Assembly: GCA_947370975.1 (NCBI GenBank)
Contig: CANBNG010000017.1
Span: 46,385 to 110,384 of the forward strand
Origin: Beijerinckiaceae bacterium
GTDB lineage: Bacteria; Pseudomonadota; Alphaproteobacteria; Rhizobiales; Beijerinckiaceae
DNA length: 64,000 bases
Direction of reading: 5' to 3'
Below are positions 1-8,692 of the stretch, one piece after another. The position numbers and the translations under genes are program-made. Under the pieces are notes generated by a model. The model was given only the letters and a program-made list of their open reading frames with translations, ran no database searches and was not told where the DNA came from. Every line of letters starts with the position of its first letter. The stretch's first letter is position 1.

Positions 1-245
1 CTCTCGAACCCGGTGCGGGCGAGTTCGGCCATCAGCGCATTGCGGTCAGGAAAATGGCGGTAGGGCGCGGCTGCGGTGACGCCAACCCTTTTGGCGGCCT
101 CGGCAAGCGTAAAGCCAGCCGGGCCGCGCTCTGCCACCAGAGCGCGGGCCGCCTCGAGCAGCGCGTCTTTCAACCGTCCATGGTGATAACCGCGTCGGGC
201 GGCTCCCAGGAGGGAACTGGCGGGAAAGGGCTGTTTGGAGTCCAT
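1..245 (-). CDS. TetR/AcrR family transcriptional regulator, N-terminal part (runs off the window)
   Basis: Reading the minus strand from an ATG at 245 gives an open frame that continues past base 1. The first 81 residues contain a TetR-type DNA-binding domain: a helix running through LKDALLEAARALVAERG, then FTLAEAAKRVGV and the recognition-helix region AAPYRHFPDRNALMAEL, which is diagnostic for the family. The ligand-binding half lies outside the window, so the effector cannot be guessed. The gene is divergent from the Tim44-like gene at 433, with about 190 bp between them, so it may control that gene, itself, or genes beyond the edge. Confidence 0.88.
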   Translation of the reverse strand, partial: MDSKQPFPASSLLGAARRGYHHGRLKDALLEAARALVAERGPAGFTLAEAAKRVGVTAAAPYRHFPDRNALMAELARTGFE

Positions 246-432
246 AAACGATCATCACAAGCGAATTTTGGCCACCATATGCGCTGCCGGGCCTCATGGC
301 GAGGCGGCCCCCCACGGGACTGAAAAAAGACCTCACGGAAATTTGCCCTTGCGGTGGCTTATAAACCCTGTGACGCCATCCTATATGTCTTCGTGCAGGT
401 GTTTCGCCCGCTTCGTTCGAAAGGTAAAGCTC

Positions 433-1458
433 ATGACGTTCCGTCGCATCACGACCAGCAAGATGGCCGCGATGGCGGTTGCCCTCTCCGTGGCCCTTGC
501 GCCGGCACTTGCCGAAGCGCGCCCGGGTGTTGGCGGCAGCTCCGGTAGCCGTGGCGCCAAGACGTTTTCCGCACCCCCTGCCACACAGACGGCGCCCAGC
601 GCTGCTGCGCCGATCCAGCGTACGATGACGCCGCAGAGCCAGCCCAATGTCGGTCAGGCCGCAGCGGCTCCCGCCGCAGCCGCCGCGCGTCCGGGCTTCT
701 TCGGGTCCTCGCTCGGTCGCGGCCTGATGGCTGGCCTGCTTGGCGCTGGCCTCTTCGGCCTGCTTTCGGGTTCTGGCCTGTTCAGTGGCCTTGGCTCGAT
801 GTCCTCGATCATCGGCCTGCTTCTGCAGGTTGGCCTGCTCTTCATCGTCGTCCGTCTCGCGATGAATTTCTTCGCGCGCCGCCGCGAGCAGCAGTTTGCC
901 TCAGCGCCCGCCGGCGCTGGCATGCAGCGTGAGGGGCTCGGCAATCTTGGCGGCATGTTCGGTGGCGGCTCCGCCTCCGGTGCAGGCCCCTCGGGCGCAG
1001 GCCCGTCAGCGGGTGTTTCCGCAGCTGCGCCTGTCATCTCGAACCTCCAGATCAGCCCCGAGGATTTTGCTGCCTTCGAGCGCAAGCTCGGTGAGGTGCA
1101 AAGCGCCTATGGCGAGGAAAACCTCGATCGCCTGCGTCGCGCCGTGACGCCGGAAATGGCCTCCTATTTCGCCGAAGACCTCGCCGACAATGCCCGCAAG
1201 GGTGTCATCAACAAGGTCTCGGGCGCAAAGCTTCTGGAAGGCGATCTTTCGGAAGCCTGGCGCGAGGGCAACGAGGATTACGCCACCGTCGCCATGCGCT
1301 TCTCGGTGATGGATACGATCGTCGAGCGCGCGACCGGGGCCTATGTGTCGGGCGACCGCACCGCGCCTTCGGAAGTGACGGAAATCTGGACCTTCACGCG
1401 CCGCTCCGGCGGCACGGTCGAGGATTGGAAACTCTCCGCGATCCAGCAGGCCGCCTGA
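433..1458 (+). CDS. Tim44-like domain protein with signal peptide
   Basis: A 341-residue protein. The start at 433 is chosen because it begins directly with a Sec-type signal peptide (MTFRRITTSKMAAMAVALSV, with a likely cut after ALAEA); the open frame extends upstream but that part has no family features. An Ala/Pro/Gly-rich stretch follows, then a Gly-rich hydrophobic region with one or two membrane segments (roughly residues 90-145), another Gly/Ser-rich linker, and a C-terminal Tim44-like domain beginning near ISPEDFAAFERKLGEVQSAYG. In mitochondria Tim44 tethers the import motor; the role of bacterial homologues is not settled, and a membrane or periplasmic role is an inference. A strong terminator follows. 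Confidence 0.8.
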   Translation: MTFRRITTSKMAAMAVALSVALAPALAEARPGVGGSSGSRGAKTFSAPPATQTAPSAAAPIQRTMTPQSQPNVGQAAAAPAAAAARPGFFGSSLGRGLMAGLLGAGLFGLLSGSGLFSGLGSMSSIIGLLLQVGLLFIVVRLAMNFFARRREQQFASAPAGAGMQREGLGNLGGMFGGGSASGAGPSGAGPSAGVSAAAPVISNLQISPEDFAAFERKLGEVQSAYGEENLDRLRRAVTPEMASYFAEDLADNARKGVINKVSGAKLLEGDLSEAWREGNEDYATVAMRFSVMDTIVERATGAYVSGDRTAPSEVTEIWTFTRRSGGTVEDWKLSAIQQAA

Positions 1459-1477
1459 TCTCATATTCGATCCAAGG

Positions 1478-1509
1478 AAAACGGGCGTCCGCGAGGGCGC
1501 CCGTTTTTT
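1478..1509. terminator. Intrinsic terminator, probably bidirectional
   Basis: AAACGGGCG and CGCCCGTTT form a GC-rich stem followed by a run of T. It ends the Tim44-like gene and lies 16 bp before the stop codon of the convergent EF-G-like gene, so it may serve both strands. Confidence 0.8.
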
Positions 1510-1524
1510 ATGTGCGGCGTGCGA

Positions 1525-3603
1525 TCAATGCCCGTTTTGCAGGGCTCTTTGCTGTGCCGCATGAGCGACGGCGGCCTCTGCCGAGCGTCCTACCACTTCG
1601 GCAAGATGATCGAAGCGCGCGCTATAGCTGCCGACCCCCGCGCTCACCGAGCGCAGTTCGATGATGAGATCGCCCATATCCGCCTCGGGGATCAGCGCCT
1701 TGAGCACGTCCCATCCCTCCCAGCCCTCGCGCGCCTCATAGCCAAGGATCTGGCCGCGCCGCGCAGATACAATGCCCGAGGCGCGTGACAAGGCCTCGCT
1801 CGGCACCATGACGTCAACGGCCAGCACCGGCTCCAGCAGTACCGGGCGCGCCTTTGGCAAAGCATCCGCCAGCCCCAGACGTGCAGCGGCGCGGAAGGCC
1901 ATGTCGGAGGAATCGACCGTATGATAGGAGCCGTCGGTCAGCGTGACGGCGACATCGACCACGGGAAAGCCGAGCGGGCCGCGCTGCAAGCCATCGCGGC
2001 ACCCGGCTTCGACGGAGGAGAAATATTGCCGTGGCACCGTGCCGCCATGGACTGTTTCCAGAAAGGCGAAGCCCTCGCCCCGCGCACGTGGCGCAATGTC
2101 GAGCACCACATCGCCATATTGACCGTGCCCGCCCGATTGCTTCTTGTGACGTCCGCGGATGGTGATCGTGTCGCGAATGGTTTCGCGATAGGCGACGGCG
2201 GGTTTCTTGGCGCTGACAAGAACGCCGAAGCGATCGGCCAGCCGCTCAAGCCCGACGCGCAGATGCATTTCGCCCTGTCCCGCAAGGCGCATTTCACCCG
2301 AGGCCGCATCCTGCGTGAAGATCAGCGAGGGATCCTCTTCCGTCAGACGCGCGATGGCCGCAGTCAGGCGCACCTCGTCCTTGCGGTCCTTTGCCACCAG
2401 CGCGAAGGCGTGCACGGGTTCTGGCATCGGCAGCACCGGGAGTGCGGGAATGTCACCCAGCGCCTTTGCATCGCGCAAGAGGTCACCTGTCAACGCATGG
2501 TCGAGCCGCCCGAAGGCGAGCGTGTCGCCCTCTTCCGCGCGCGGCTGTTTTGAGGCGGTGGCGCCCATCACCCGTGACAGGCCGGAGATGCGATCATCCT
2601 CGCCACGCGGAGTGACGATGGTTTGCCCATCGCTGAAGGCTCCCCGCATCACGCGCGCCACCGAGAGCTTGCCGCCATGCGCGGTGTGGATGGTGCGCAG
2701 AACATAGGCCAGCGGCGGGCCTTCCTGCGCAATGGCGAGCCGCGCCCGCGTCTGCGCGACATTGGGGGCTTCATGGCGCAAGGCCTTCAACAGCCGCGTG
2801 ACGCCATTGCCGCGCTCGGCTGCGCCGATGAGCACGGGCACGACAAGCCCCTCGCGCAATTCGCGCGCAAGATCGTCAAAGATCTGGTCGCGCGGCGGAT
2901 CGATATCGCCGACCAGTTCTTCCAGCAGATCGTCGTCGTAATCGGCGAGGCGCTCGAGCATGGAATAGCGCGCTTCCTTTTCGCGCGCGATCTCGGCCGC
3001 CGGCAGATCGATCATGATCGAGGGCGCATGTTCGCGATAGATGAAGGCGCGCTCCAGCGCGAGGTCGATGAACCCTGTCGCAATGCCATTTTCAAAAATC
3101 GGGATTTGCCGCAGCAGAAGATTGGCGCGCGAGGCCGGTTGCAGCATCGCGAGCGTGTCGCGAATACCGCTGCCATTGGCGTCGATCTTGTTGAGGAAGA
3201 GCAGGCGCGGGATTTTTAGCTCTTCAAGATCCCGCAGGATGATTTGCAGCGCCGCCATTTTGCGTGGATCTGCCTCGCAGACCACGATGGCTGCATCGCA
3301 AACGGCCAAGATATTGCGCATATCCTGCGCGAATTCGAGCGAGCCGGGACAATCGATGAATGTGTAGCGTTCACCCAGATATTCGGTCGAGGCGACATTG
3401 GCCTCGACGCTCATCACATGCGCGCGGGCTTCGGCGCTGCTGTCACCCACCGTCGAGCCATCGCGCACATTGCCTGTGCGCGCGAGCGCCCCGGTGCGGG
3501 CGAGAATGCTTTCCAGCAAGGTTGTCTTGCCACTCTGGAAGGGGCCGACCAGCGCAATCAGGCGCGGCCCCGTCAATCGTCTGCCGTTGGATGCATGGTC
3601 CAT
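1525..3603 (-). CDS. Elongation factor G-like translational GTPase
   Basis: A 692-residue protein with the full EF-G architecture: GTP-binding domain, domain II, then EF-G domains III-V (SAKKPAVAYRETIRD and the C-terminal fold). The ATG at 3603 is preferred over an in-frame GTG at 3630 because GGTGGGAG lies at ribosome-binding distance. The GTPase motifs differ from canonical EF-G: the P-loop is GPFQSGKT (residues 20-27) instead of the usual AHIDAGKT type, and the G3 motif is DCPG without the following His; NKID is present. This matches the EF-G-like paralogue common in Hyphomicrobiales. The main fusA is not in this window. Its exact translational role is unknown. Confidence 0.85.
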   Translation of the reverse strand: MDHASNGRRLTGPRLIALVGPFQSGKTTLLESILARTGALARTGNVRDGSTVGDSSAEARAHVMSVEANVASTEYLGERYTFIDCPGSLEFAQDMRNILAVCDAAIVVCEADPRKMAALQIILRDLEELKIPRLLFLNKIDANGSGIRDTLAMLQPASRANLLLRQIPIFENGIATGFIDLALERAFIYREHAPSIMIDLPAAEIAREKEARYSMLERLADYDDDLLEELVGDIDPPRDQIFDDLARELREGLVVPVLIGAAERGNGVTRLLKALRHEAPNVAQTRARLAIAQEGPPLAYVLRTIHTAHGGKLSVARVMRGAFSDGQTIVTPRGEDDRISGLSRVMGATASKQPRAEEGDTLAFGRLDHALTGDLLRDAKALGDIPALPVLPMPEPVHAFALVAKDRKDEVRLTAAIARLTEEDPSLIFTQDAASGEMRLAGQGEMHLRVGLERLADRFGVLVSAKKPAVAYRETIRDTITIRGRHKKQSGGHGQYGDVVLDIAPRARGEGFAFLETVHGGTVPRQYFSSVEAGCRDGLQRGPLGFPVVDVAVTLTDGSYHTVDSSDMAFRAAARLGLADALPKARPVLLEPVLAVDVMVPSEALSRASGIVSARRGQILGYEAREGWEGWDVLKALIPEADMGDLIIELRSVSAGVGSYSARFDHLAEVVGRSAEAAVAHAAQQRALQNGH

Positions 3604-3748
3604 CGTCGCGCGCTCCCACCTGTGGAGCACCGGGACTGGCCGACAAACCCCGGCGTCCGGTGCTTTGCTGACTGTGGGATCGTCTCAGGACTCTGTGGCG
3701 CAAGCAAGATCGCAAATGTGCTGCGGCGCAGCGGGGGAGGGGCGTGCC

Positions 3749-6388
3749 CTACCGCCCGCGCGAGGGTCTGGCTTTGCCGCCATGCATACCGCCTTTGCCG
3801 CCCGTCGAGCGCGGCCGCGCTTCGCCGCCGCCAAAATTGTGCGGGCCCATGTCAGCGTCCGTCGGCTTGTGCGGGCGAGATGCAGGCACGTTGGCGGATG
3901 CGCCATATTTGCGCTCGCCGCGATAGCCGCCGGTCTGGTCGTCGACGGCCTGCTGGCGTGCGAGCGGATCGTTGCCGATGAGAAGTTCGGTTGCCTGCAA
4001 TCTTTTCACCTCGTCGCGCAGGCGTGCGGCTTCCTCGAATTCGAGATTGGCGGCGGCCTCGCGCATGCGCTTTTCGAGATCGGCGAGCGTTGTCTTGAAA
4101 TTATGGCCGATGGCGGGGGCGCTCGCGAGGCCCGTGTCCACCGTCACGTGATCCTGCTCGTAGACCGAGCCCAGAATATCCTGGATGCCGCGCTTGATGG
4201 TGGCGGGCGTAATGCCGTGCTCGAGATTATAGGCCTCCTGCCTCGCGCGACGGCGATCTGTCTCCGCCATGGCGCGTTCCATCGAGCCGGTGATGGTGTC
4301 GGCATAGAGGATCACCTTGCCGTCGACGTTGCGCGCTGCGCGGCCGATGGTCTGGATGAGCGAGGTTTCGCTGCGCAGGAAGCCTTCCTTGTCGGCATCG
4401 AGAATGGCGACCAGCGCGCATTCGGGAATGTCGAGACCTTCGCGCAACAGGTTGATGCCAACGAGCACGTCGAAAGCGCCGAGCCGCAGATCGCGCAGGA
4501 TTTCGATGCGCTCGATCGTGTCGATATCGGAATGCATGTAGCGCACGCGCACGCCGTTTTCATGCAGATATTCGGTGAGATCTTCGGCCATGCGCTTGGT
4601 CAGCACGGTGACGAGGCTGCGATAGCCGGCCAGTGATGTGGTGCGCACTTCGCCCAGCAGATCGTCCACCTGCGCACGCGCCGGGCGCACTTCGACGGGC
4701 GGATCGATGAGGCCCGTCGGGCGAATGATCTGTTCGACGAAGACGCCGCCGGTCTGTTCCATTTCCCAGGTGCCGGGCGTTGCCGACACATGCACGGTCT
4801 GCGGGCGCATGGCTTCCCATTCCTCGAACCGCAGCGGGCGATTGTCGAGGCAGGAGGGCAGGCGGAAACCATATTCGGCCAGCGTCGCCTTGCGGCGAAA
4901 GTCGCCGCGATACATGCCGCCGATCTGGGGCACGGTGACATGGCTCTCGTCGGTGAAAACCAGCGCATTGTCGGGCAGATATTCAAACAATGTCGGCGGT
5001 GGCTCGCCGGGCCTGCGGCCGGTAAGATAGCGCGAATAATTCTCAACGCCCGCGCAGGAGCCGGTGGCTTCCAGCATTTCGAGATCGAAGATCGTGCGCT
5101 GTTCAAGGCGCTGGGCTTCGAGCAGACGGCCCTGTGCGTTGAGTTCGCCGAGCCTTTGCTTCAACTCGCCCTTGATGCCGCTGATGGCCTGCAGCAGTGT
5201 CGGGCGTGGCGTGACGTGATGCGAATTTGCATAGATTTTGACGAATTCGAGATCTTGCATCTTCTTGCCCGTGAGGGGATCGAATTCCGCCAGACTCTCG
5301 ATCTCGTCGCCAAAGAAGCTGATGCGCCAGGCGCGATCTTCATAATGGGCCGGGAAGACTTCAATCGTGTCGCCGCGCACACGGAACGCGCCGCGTGAAA
5401 AATCGGGCGTGCGCTTGTATTGCAGCGCGACGAGATCGCCGATGAGCTGGCGCTGGTCGATGCGATCGCCAATCTTCAGCGAGAAGGTCATGGCCGTATA
5501 GGTTTCGACCGAGCCGATGCCATAGATGCAGGAGACCGAGGCGACGATGATGACGTCGTCGCGTTCCATCAAGGCGCGCGTCGCGGCATGGCGCATGCGG
5601 TCGATCTGCTCGTTGATCGAGGATTCTTTTTCGATGTAGGTGTCGGTGCGCGCGACATAGGCTTCGGGCTGATAATAATCGTAGTAGGACACAAAATATT
5701 CGACGGCATTGTTAGGAAAGAAGCTCTTGAACTCGCCATAGAGCTGGGCGGCGAGCGTCTTGTTGGGCGCAAGGATCAGCGCCGGGCGGTTGGTGTGGGC
5801 AATCACCTGCGCCATGGTGAAGGTCTTGCCCGAGCCGGTAACGCCGAGCAGTACCTGATCGCGGTCATGGGCGTCGACCCGGCTGACCAGTTCCTTGATG
5901 GCGGTGGGCTGATCGCCCTTGGGCTCGAATTCCGAAACGATCTTGAACGCGATGCCGCCTTCGGATTTTTCCGGGCGCGAGGGACGGTGCGGCGACCAGG
6001 GGGCCTGGTCGCGCAGATTCGGGTCTCCCGCCTCCAGCAAGGCTTGCAGCGACTGGTCGGTCGCCGTCGAGCCGATCATTTCGGTTGGCTTTTGCGGCCG
6101 CTGGCGCTTGGGCCGCGCGGGCGTGAAATCGATGTCGCCGGTGGGATCGAGGCCGAGCTGGCCGGCAAGCTTGGGATCGAGCCCGGTCACAGGCCCCGAA
6201 TCAAACCGCGCCTGGGGCGCTTCGCCAAAGCCGCCACCCTGGCGCTGCACGAGCGCGGGATTGAGCAGTCCGGCCAAATGGTCGCCGAGCGGATGCAGCT
6301 CAGGCTTGGAGGCCTTGCCGGAGGCGGCGCGTTTGGCAGGACCGCCGGAGGAGGCGGTTTTGGGGGACTTGGCCGGAGGTTTTGACAT
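3749..6388 (-). CDS. uvrB: UvrABC system protein B
   Basis: The damage-verifying helicase subunit of nucleotide excision repair. It is 879 residues, about 200 longer than typical UvrB. The UvrB core starts near residue 147 (FKIVSEFEPKGDQPTAIKEL), with the Walker A motif GVTGSGKT at about 182-189. The tyrosine-rich beta-hairpin follows (YYDYYQPEAYVARTDTYIEK), then the helicase motifs (HVSATPGTWE, TIGRAARN) and a UVR motif for UvrC contact near the C-terminus (DLEKRMREAAANLEFEEAAR). The extra length is a basic, Pro/Gly-rich N-terminal extension of about 146 residues and a Gly/Lys/Arg-rich C-terminal tail. uvrC lies 27 kb away. Two small genes just upstream on the same strand could be co-transcribed. 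Confidence 0.97.
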   Translation of the reverse strand: MSKPPAKSPKTASSGGPAKRAASGKASKPELHPLGDHLAGLLNPALVQRQGGGFGEAPQARFDSGPVTGLDPKLAGQLGLDPTGDIDFTPARPKRQRPQKPTEMIGSTATDQSLQALLEAGDPNLRDQAPWSPHRPSRPEKSEGGIAFKIVSEFEPKGDQPTAIKELVSRVDAHDRDQVLLGVTGSGKTFTMAQVIAHTNRPALILAPNKTLAAQLYGEFKSFFPNNAVEYFVSYYDYYQPEAYVARTDTYIEKESSINEQIDRMRHAATRALMERDDVIIVASVSCIYGIGSVETYTAMTFSLKIGDRIDQRQLIGDLVALQYKRTPDFSRGAFRVRGDTIEVFPAHYEDRAWRISFFGDEIESLAEFDPLTGKKMQDLEFVKIYANSHHVTPRPTLLQAISGIKGELKQRLGELNAQGRLLEAQRLEQRTIFDLEMLEATGSCAGVENYSRYLTGRRPGEPPPTLFEYLPDNALVFTDESHVTVPQIGGMYRGDFRRKATLAEYGFRLPSCLDNRPLRFEEWEAMRPQTVHVSATPGTWEMEQTGGVFVEQIIRPTGLIDPPVEVRPARAQVDDLLGEVRTTSLAGYRSLVTVLTKRMAEDLTEYLHENGVRVRYMHSDIDTIERIEILRDLRLGAFDVLVGINLLREGLDIPECALVAILDADKEGFLRSETSLIQTIGRAARNVDGKVILYADTITGSMERAMAETDRRRARQEAYNLEHGITPATIKRGIQDILGSVYEQDHVTVDTGLASAPAIGHNFKTTLADLEKRMREAAANLEFEEAARLRDEVKRLQATELLIGNDPLARQQAVDDQTGGYRGERKYGASANVPASRPHKPTDADMGPHNFGGGEARPRSTGGKGGMHGGKARPSRGR

Positions 6389-6448
6389 AGCTTCAATATG
6401 GGGCGGCTCTGCGCGCGAGGGAAGAGCGCGCGCAGAGGTCGTTTTGCC

Positions 6449-6775
6449 TCACTTCTGGCGGGCGATGATCTTGTCCTTGATCTCGTCATAGACCGCCTGC
6501 GGGACGATCTTCTTCTGCACGAGATCATCCTTGCCCTTGTAGGGGCGGCCTTTGACGATGGCTTCCGAGCGCACCGCGCCAATGCCCTTGAGCGAGGCGA
6601 GCTCGGAGGCGCTCGCCGAATTGATGTCGATCAGCGCGCCGCGCGGTGCAGTCGGGGCAATCGTGCTGGCGGCTGGCGGGGGCGCAGGCCGGGGGGCAGG
6701 GGCCTGTGTCTGCGGGGCCTGGGCAAAGGCCAGTTGAGCTGCACACAGGCTCGCGAGAAGAATCAGCGCACGCAT
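6449..6775 (-). CDS. Secreted helix-hairpin-helix protein (ComEA-like)
   Basis: A 108-residue protein with a clear signal peptide (MRALILLASLCAAQLAFAQA), a Pro/Ala-rich linker and a C-terminal helix-hairpin-helix domain (LIDINSASASELASLKGIGA, then a second helical part up to the C-terminus). Such exported single HhH proteins resemble ComEA, which binds DNA in the periplasm. No other competence genes are nearby, so DNA uptake is only a possibility. It lies 20 bp downstream of the small membrane protein gene and 60 bp upstream of uvrB, all on one strand. Confidence 0.75.
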   Translation of the reverse strand: MRALILLASLCAAQLAFAQAPQTQAPAPRPAPPPAASTIAPTAPRGALIDINSASASELASLKGIGAVRSEAIVKGRPYKGKDDLVQKKIVPQAVYDEIKDKIIARQK

Positions 6776-6795
6776 ATTGGCTCCTTTCGGGCGGA

Positions 6796-7056
6796 TCAGC
6801 CGCCGGGGGTCAGCCGCACGCTGCCTTCAGCGTGGCGGATATGGACGAGCTGCGGGGCCTGCACGAGGCTCTGGGAGGCCTCGTGACGGGCCGGACGGAC
6901 AGGCGGTGGCCAGAACAGGGCGAGGGCGAGCGCGACCGTGCAGAGCACGCCGGCCAGGCCCGCGGACATATTGAGCTGGCGACGCGCGGTTTCGGGCGTG
7001 ATGACCCCCGTTTGCGCATCCTCGCTGTCGGCCTCGATGGGATCGTTCAACGACAT
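6796..7056 (-). CDS. Small single-pass membrane protein, function unknown
   Basis: An 86-residue protein. The ATG at 7056 is chosen because GGAAGGAG lies at good ribosome-binding distance. The N-terminal 25 or so residues are acidic and polar. One membrane segment follows (MSAGLAGVLCTVALALALFW), then a short basic C-terminal tail. I recognise no family. It is divergent from the aminotransferase gene and probably the first gene of a unit with the HhH protein and perhaps uvrB. Confidence 0.55.
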   Translation of the reverse strand: MSLNDPIEADSEDAQTGVITPETARRQLNMSAGLAGVLCTVALALALFWPPPVRPARHEASQSLVQAPQLVHIRHAEGSVRLTPGG

Positions 7057-7282
7057 GCTGGCTCCTTCCGGATCCTGCGGTCTGTGGGCGGACAACGGCC
7101 AAGCCCCCTGCGGGGTTGCAAGGGTTTGGCAAGAAGTGTGGCGGCGTGAGCGGGACATTGCGTCACATTGCGCAAAAAGCACCGGGGAAAGGTTGCTGAA
7201 AATGCCGCATCGCACTAGGTTCCGCCGTCGCCCCGATGGGGCTATTCCCTGCAAAGCAGACTTTCTTTCCCGGAGCACCGCC

Positions 7283-8485
7283 ATGGCCTTTATCGCCGAT
7301 GCCCTTTCCCGCGTGAAACCTTCCGCAACCATTGCGGCGACGCAGAAAGCTCGCGATCTCAAGGCACAGGGCCGCGATATCATCAGCCTCTCGGTGGGCG
7401 AGCCGGATTTCGACACGCCCGACAACATCAAGAAGGCCGCCATCGCGGCCATCGAGCGTGGCGAGACCAAATATACGCCCGTGCTTGGCATCACCCCGCT
7501 GCGCGAGGCCATCGTCCGCAAGTTCAAGCGCGAGAACGGTCTCGACTACAAGATGTCGCAGACGATCGTGGGCACCGGCGGCAAGCATGTGCTCTTCAAC
7601 GCCTTCATGGCGACGATGAACCTCGGCGATGAAGTCATCATTCCGGCGCCCTATTGGGTCTCCTATCCCGACATGGTGCTGCTGTGCGGCGGCAGCCCGG
7701 TCTTCGTGTCCTGCTCCATGAAGAACAATTTCAAGCTGGCCCCCGCCGATCTCGAAAAGGCGATCACGCCGCGCACGAAATGGCTGGTGCTGAATTCGCC
7801 GTCCAACCCCTCGGGCGCGGCCTATACGCGCGACGAGCTCAAGGCGGTCGGCGAAGTGCTCAAGCGCCATCCCCATGTCTGGGTGCTCACCGACGACATG
7901 TATGAGCACCTTTGCTACGGCGACTTCGAATATACGACCATCGCGCAGGTCGTGCCGGAGCTGATGGACCGCACGCTGACCATGAACGGCGTTTCCAAGG
8001 CCTATGCCATGACCGGCTGGCGTGTCGGCTATGCGGCCGGCCCCGAGAGCCTCATCAAGGCGATGGACCTGCTGCAGGGCCAGCAGACGTCTGGCACGTG
8101 CTCGATCGCCCAATGGGCGGCCGTAGAGGCGCTCGACGGCTCGCAGGCGCATCTGCCGGTGTTCAAGCAGGCCTTCCAGGAACGCCGCGACCTCGTGGTC
8201 TCGATGCTCAACCAGGCGCGTTACATCACCTGCCCGACGCCCGAAGGCGCGTTCTATGTCTATCCCTCCTGCGAAGAGGCGCTCGGCAAGAAGACGAAGG
8301 AAGGCAAGGTCATTGCGACCGACGAGGATTTCATCAGCGAGCTGCTGATGTCTGAAGGCGTCGCCGTGGTGCACGGGACGGCCTTCGGCCAGGGCCCGAA
8401 CTTCCGCATCTCCTATGCCGCCTCGCTGACGACGCTGGAAGACGCCTGCACGCGTATTCAGCAGTTTACGGGCAGCCTGACCTGA
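7283..8485 (+). CDS. aatA: Pyridoxal-phosphate aminotransferase, aspartate aminotransferase type
   Basis: A 400-residue class I/II aminotransferase of the type Ib aspartate aminotransferase group common in Rhizobiales. The start at 7283 is preceded by CGGAG and gives the normal N-terminus; an upstream extension of the frame lacks family sequence. Visible features are the SVGEPDFDTP substrate-site segment, NSPSNPSGA, the cofactor Lys at residue 239 (VSKAYAMTGWRVGY) and a C-terminal Arg region (FRISYAAS). The likely reaction is transfer of an amino group between aspartate and 2-oxoglutarate in the cytoplasm. Some relatives also accept prephenate or aromatic substrates, so specificity is inferred. 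Confidence 0.9.
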   Translation: MAFIADALSRVKPSATIAATQKARDLKAQGRDIISLSVGEPDFDTPDNIKKAAIAAIERGETKYTPVLGITPLREAIVRKFKRENGLDYKMSQTIVGTGGKHVLFNAFMATMNLGDEVIIPAPYWVSYPDMVLLCGGSPVFVSCSMKNNFKLAPADLEKAITPRTKWLVLNSPSNPSGAAYTRDELKAVGEVLKRHPHVWVLTDDMYEHLCYGDFEYTTIAQVVPELMDRTLTMNGVSKAYAMTGWRVGYAAGPESLIKAMDLLQGQQTSGTCSIAQWAAVEALDGSQAHLPVFKQAFQERRDLVVSMLNQARYITCPTPEGAFYVYPSCEEALGKKTKEGKVIATDEDFISELLMSEGVAVVHGTAFGQGPNFRISYAASLTTLEDACTRIQQFTGSLT

Positions 8486-8532
8486 ACCCTCGCCCTGCGG
8501 GAGAGGGTTGCTCCAAAGGAGCCGGGTGAGGG
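8486..8532. repeat. Intergenic palindromic repeat, copy A
   Basis: A 47-bp element made of two small hairpins: CCCT-CGCCCTGCGGGAG-AGGG and GCTCCAAAGGAGC, ending in GGGTGAGGG. A copy in inverse orientation with about 40 of 47 matching bases lies at 54154-54201. It starts directly after the aminotransferase stop codon. Confidence 0.75.
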
Positions 8533-8556
8533 AATGCGTTCTCACCAGATTGCACA

Positions 8557-8582
8557 AAAGCCCCGCTTTTGCGGGGCTTTTT
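8557..8582 (+). terminator. Intrinsic terminator of the aminotransferase gene
   Basis: AAAAGCCCCGC and GCGGGGCTTTT form a perfect stem around a short T loop, followed by more T residues on the plus strand. Confidence 0.85.
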
Positions 8583-8639
8583 TGTGCGCGGCGGGCAGGC
8601 TGCGTGGCCTTTCATCCGCTTCACGCCCCACGGTTCAAC

Positions 8640-8673
8640 AAAAAAGGCCCCGTCTCGCGACGGGGCCTTTTCT
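8640..8673 (-). terminator. Intrinsic terminator of petABC
   Basis: AAAAGGCCCCGTC and GACGGGGCCTTTT pair around CGC. On the minus strand the stem is followed by a run of six T, 20 bp after the petC stop codon. Confidence 0.85.
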
Positions 8674-8692
8674 GTTTCGGGAAGCGTCGCGC

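Noticed and set aside
235..432. Upstream extension of the Tim44-like frame
   Set aside because: It has no family similarity, and the ATG at 433 begins a clean signal peptide.
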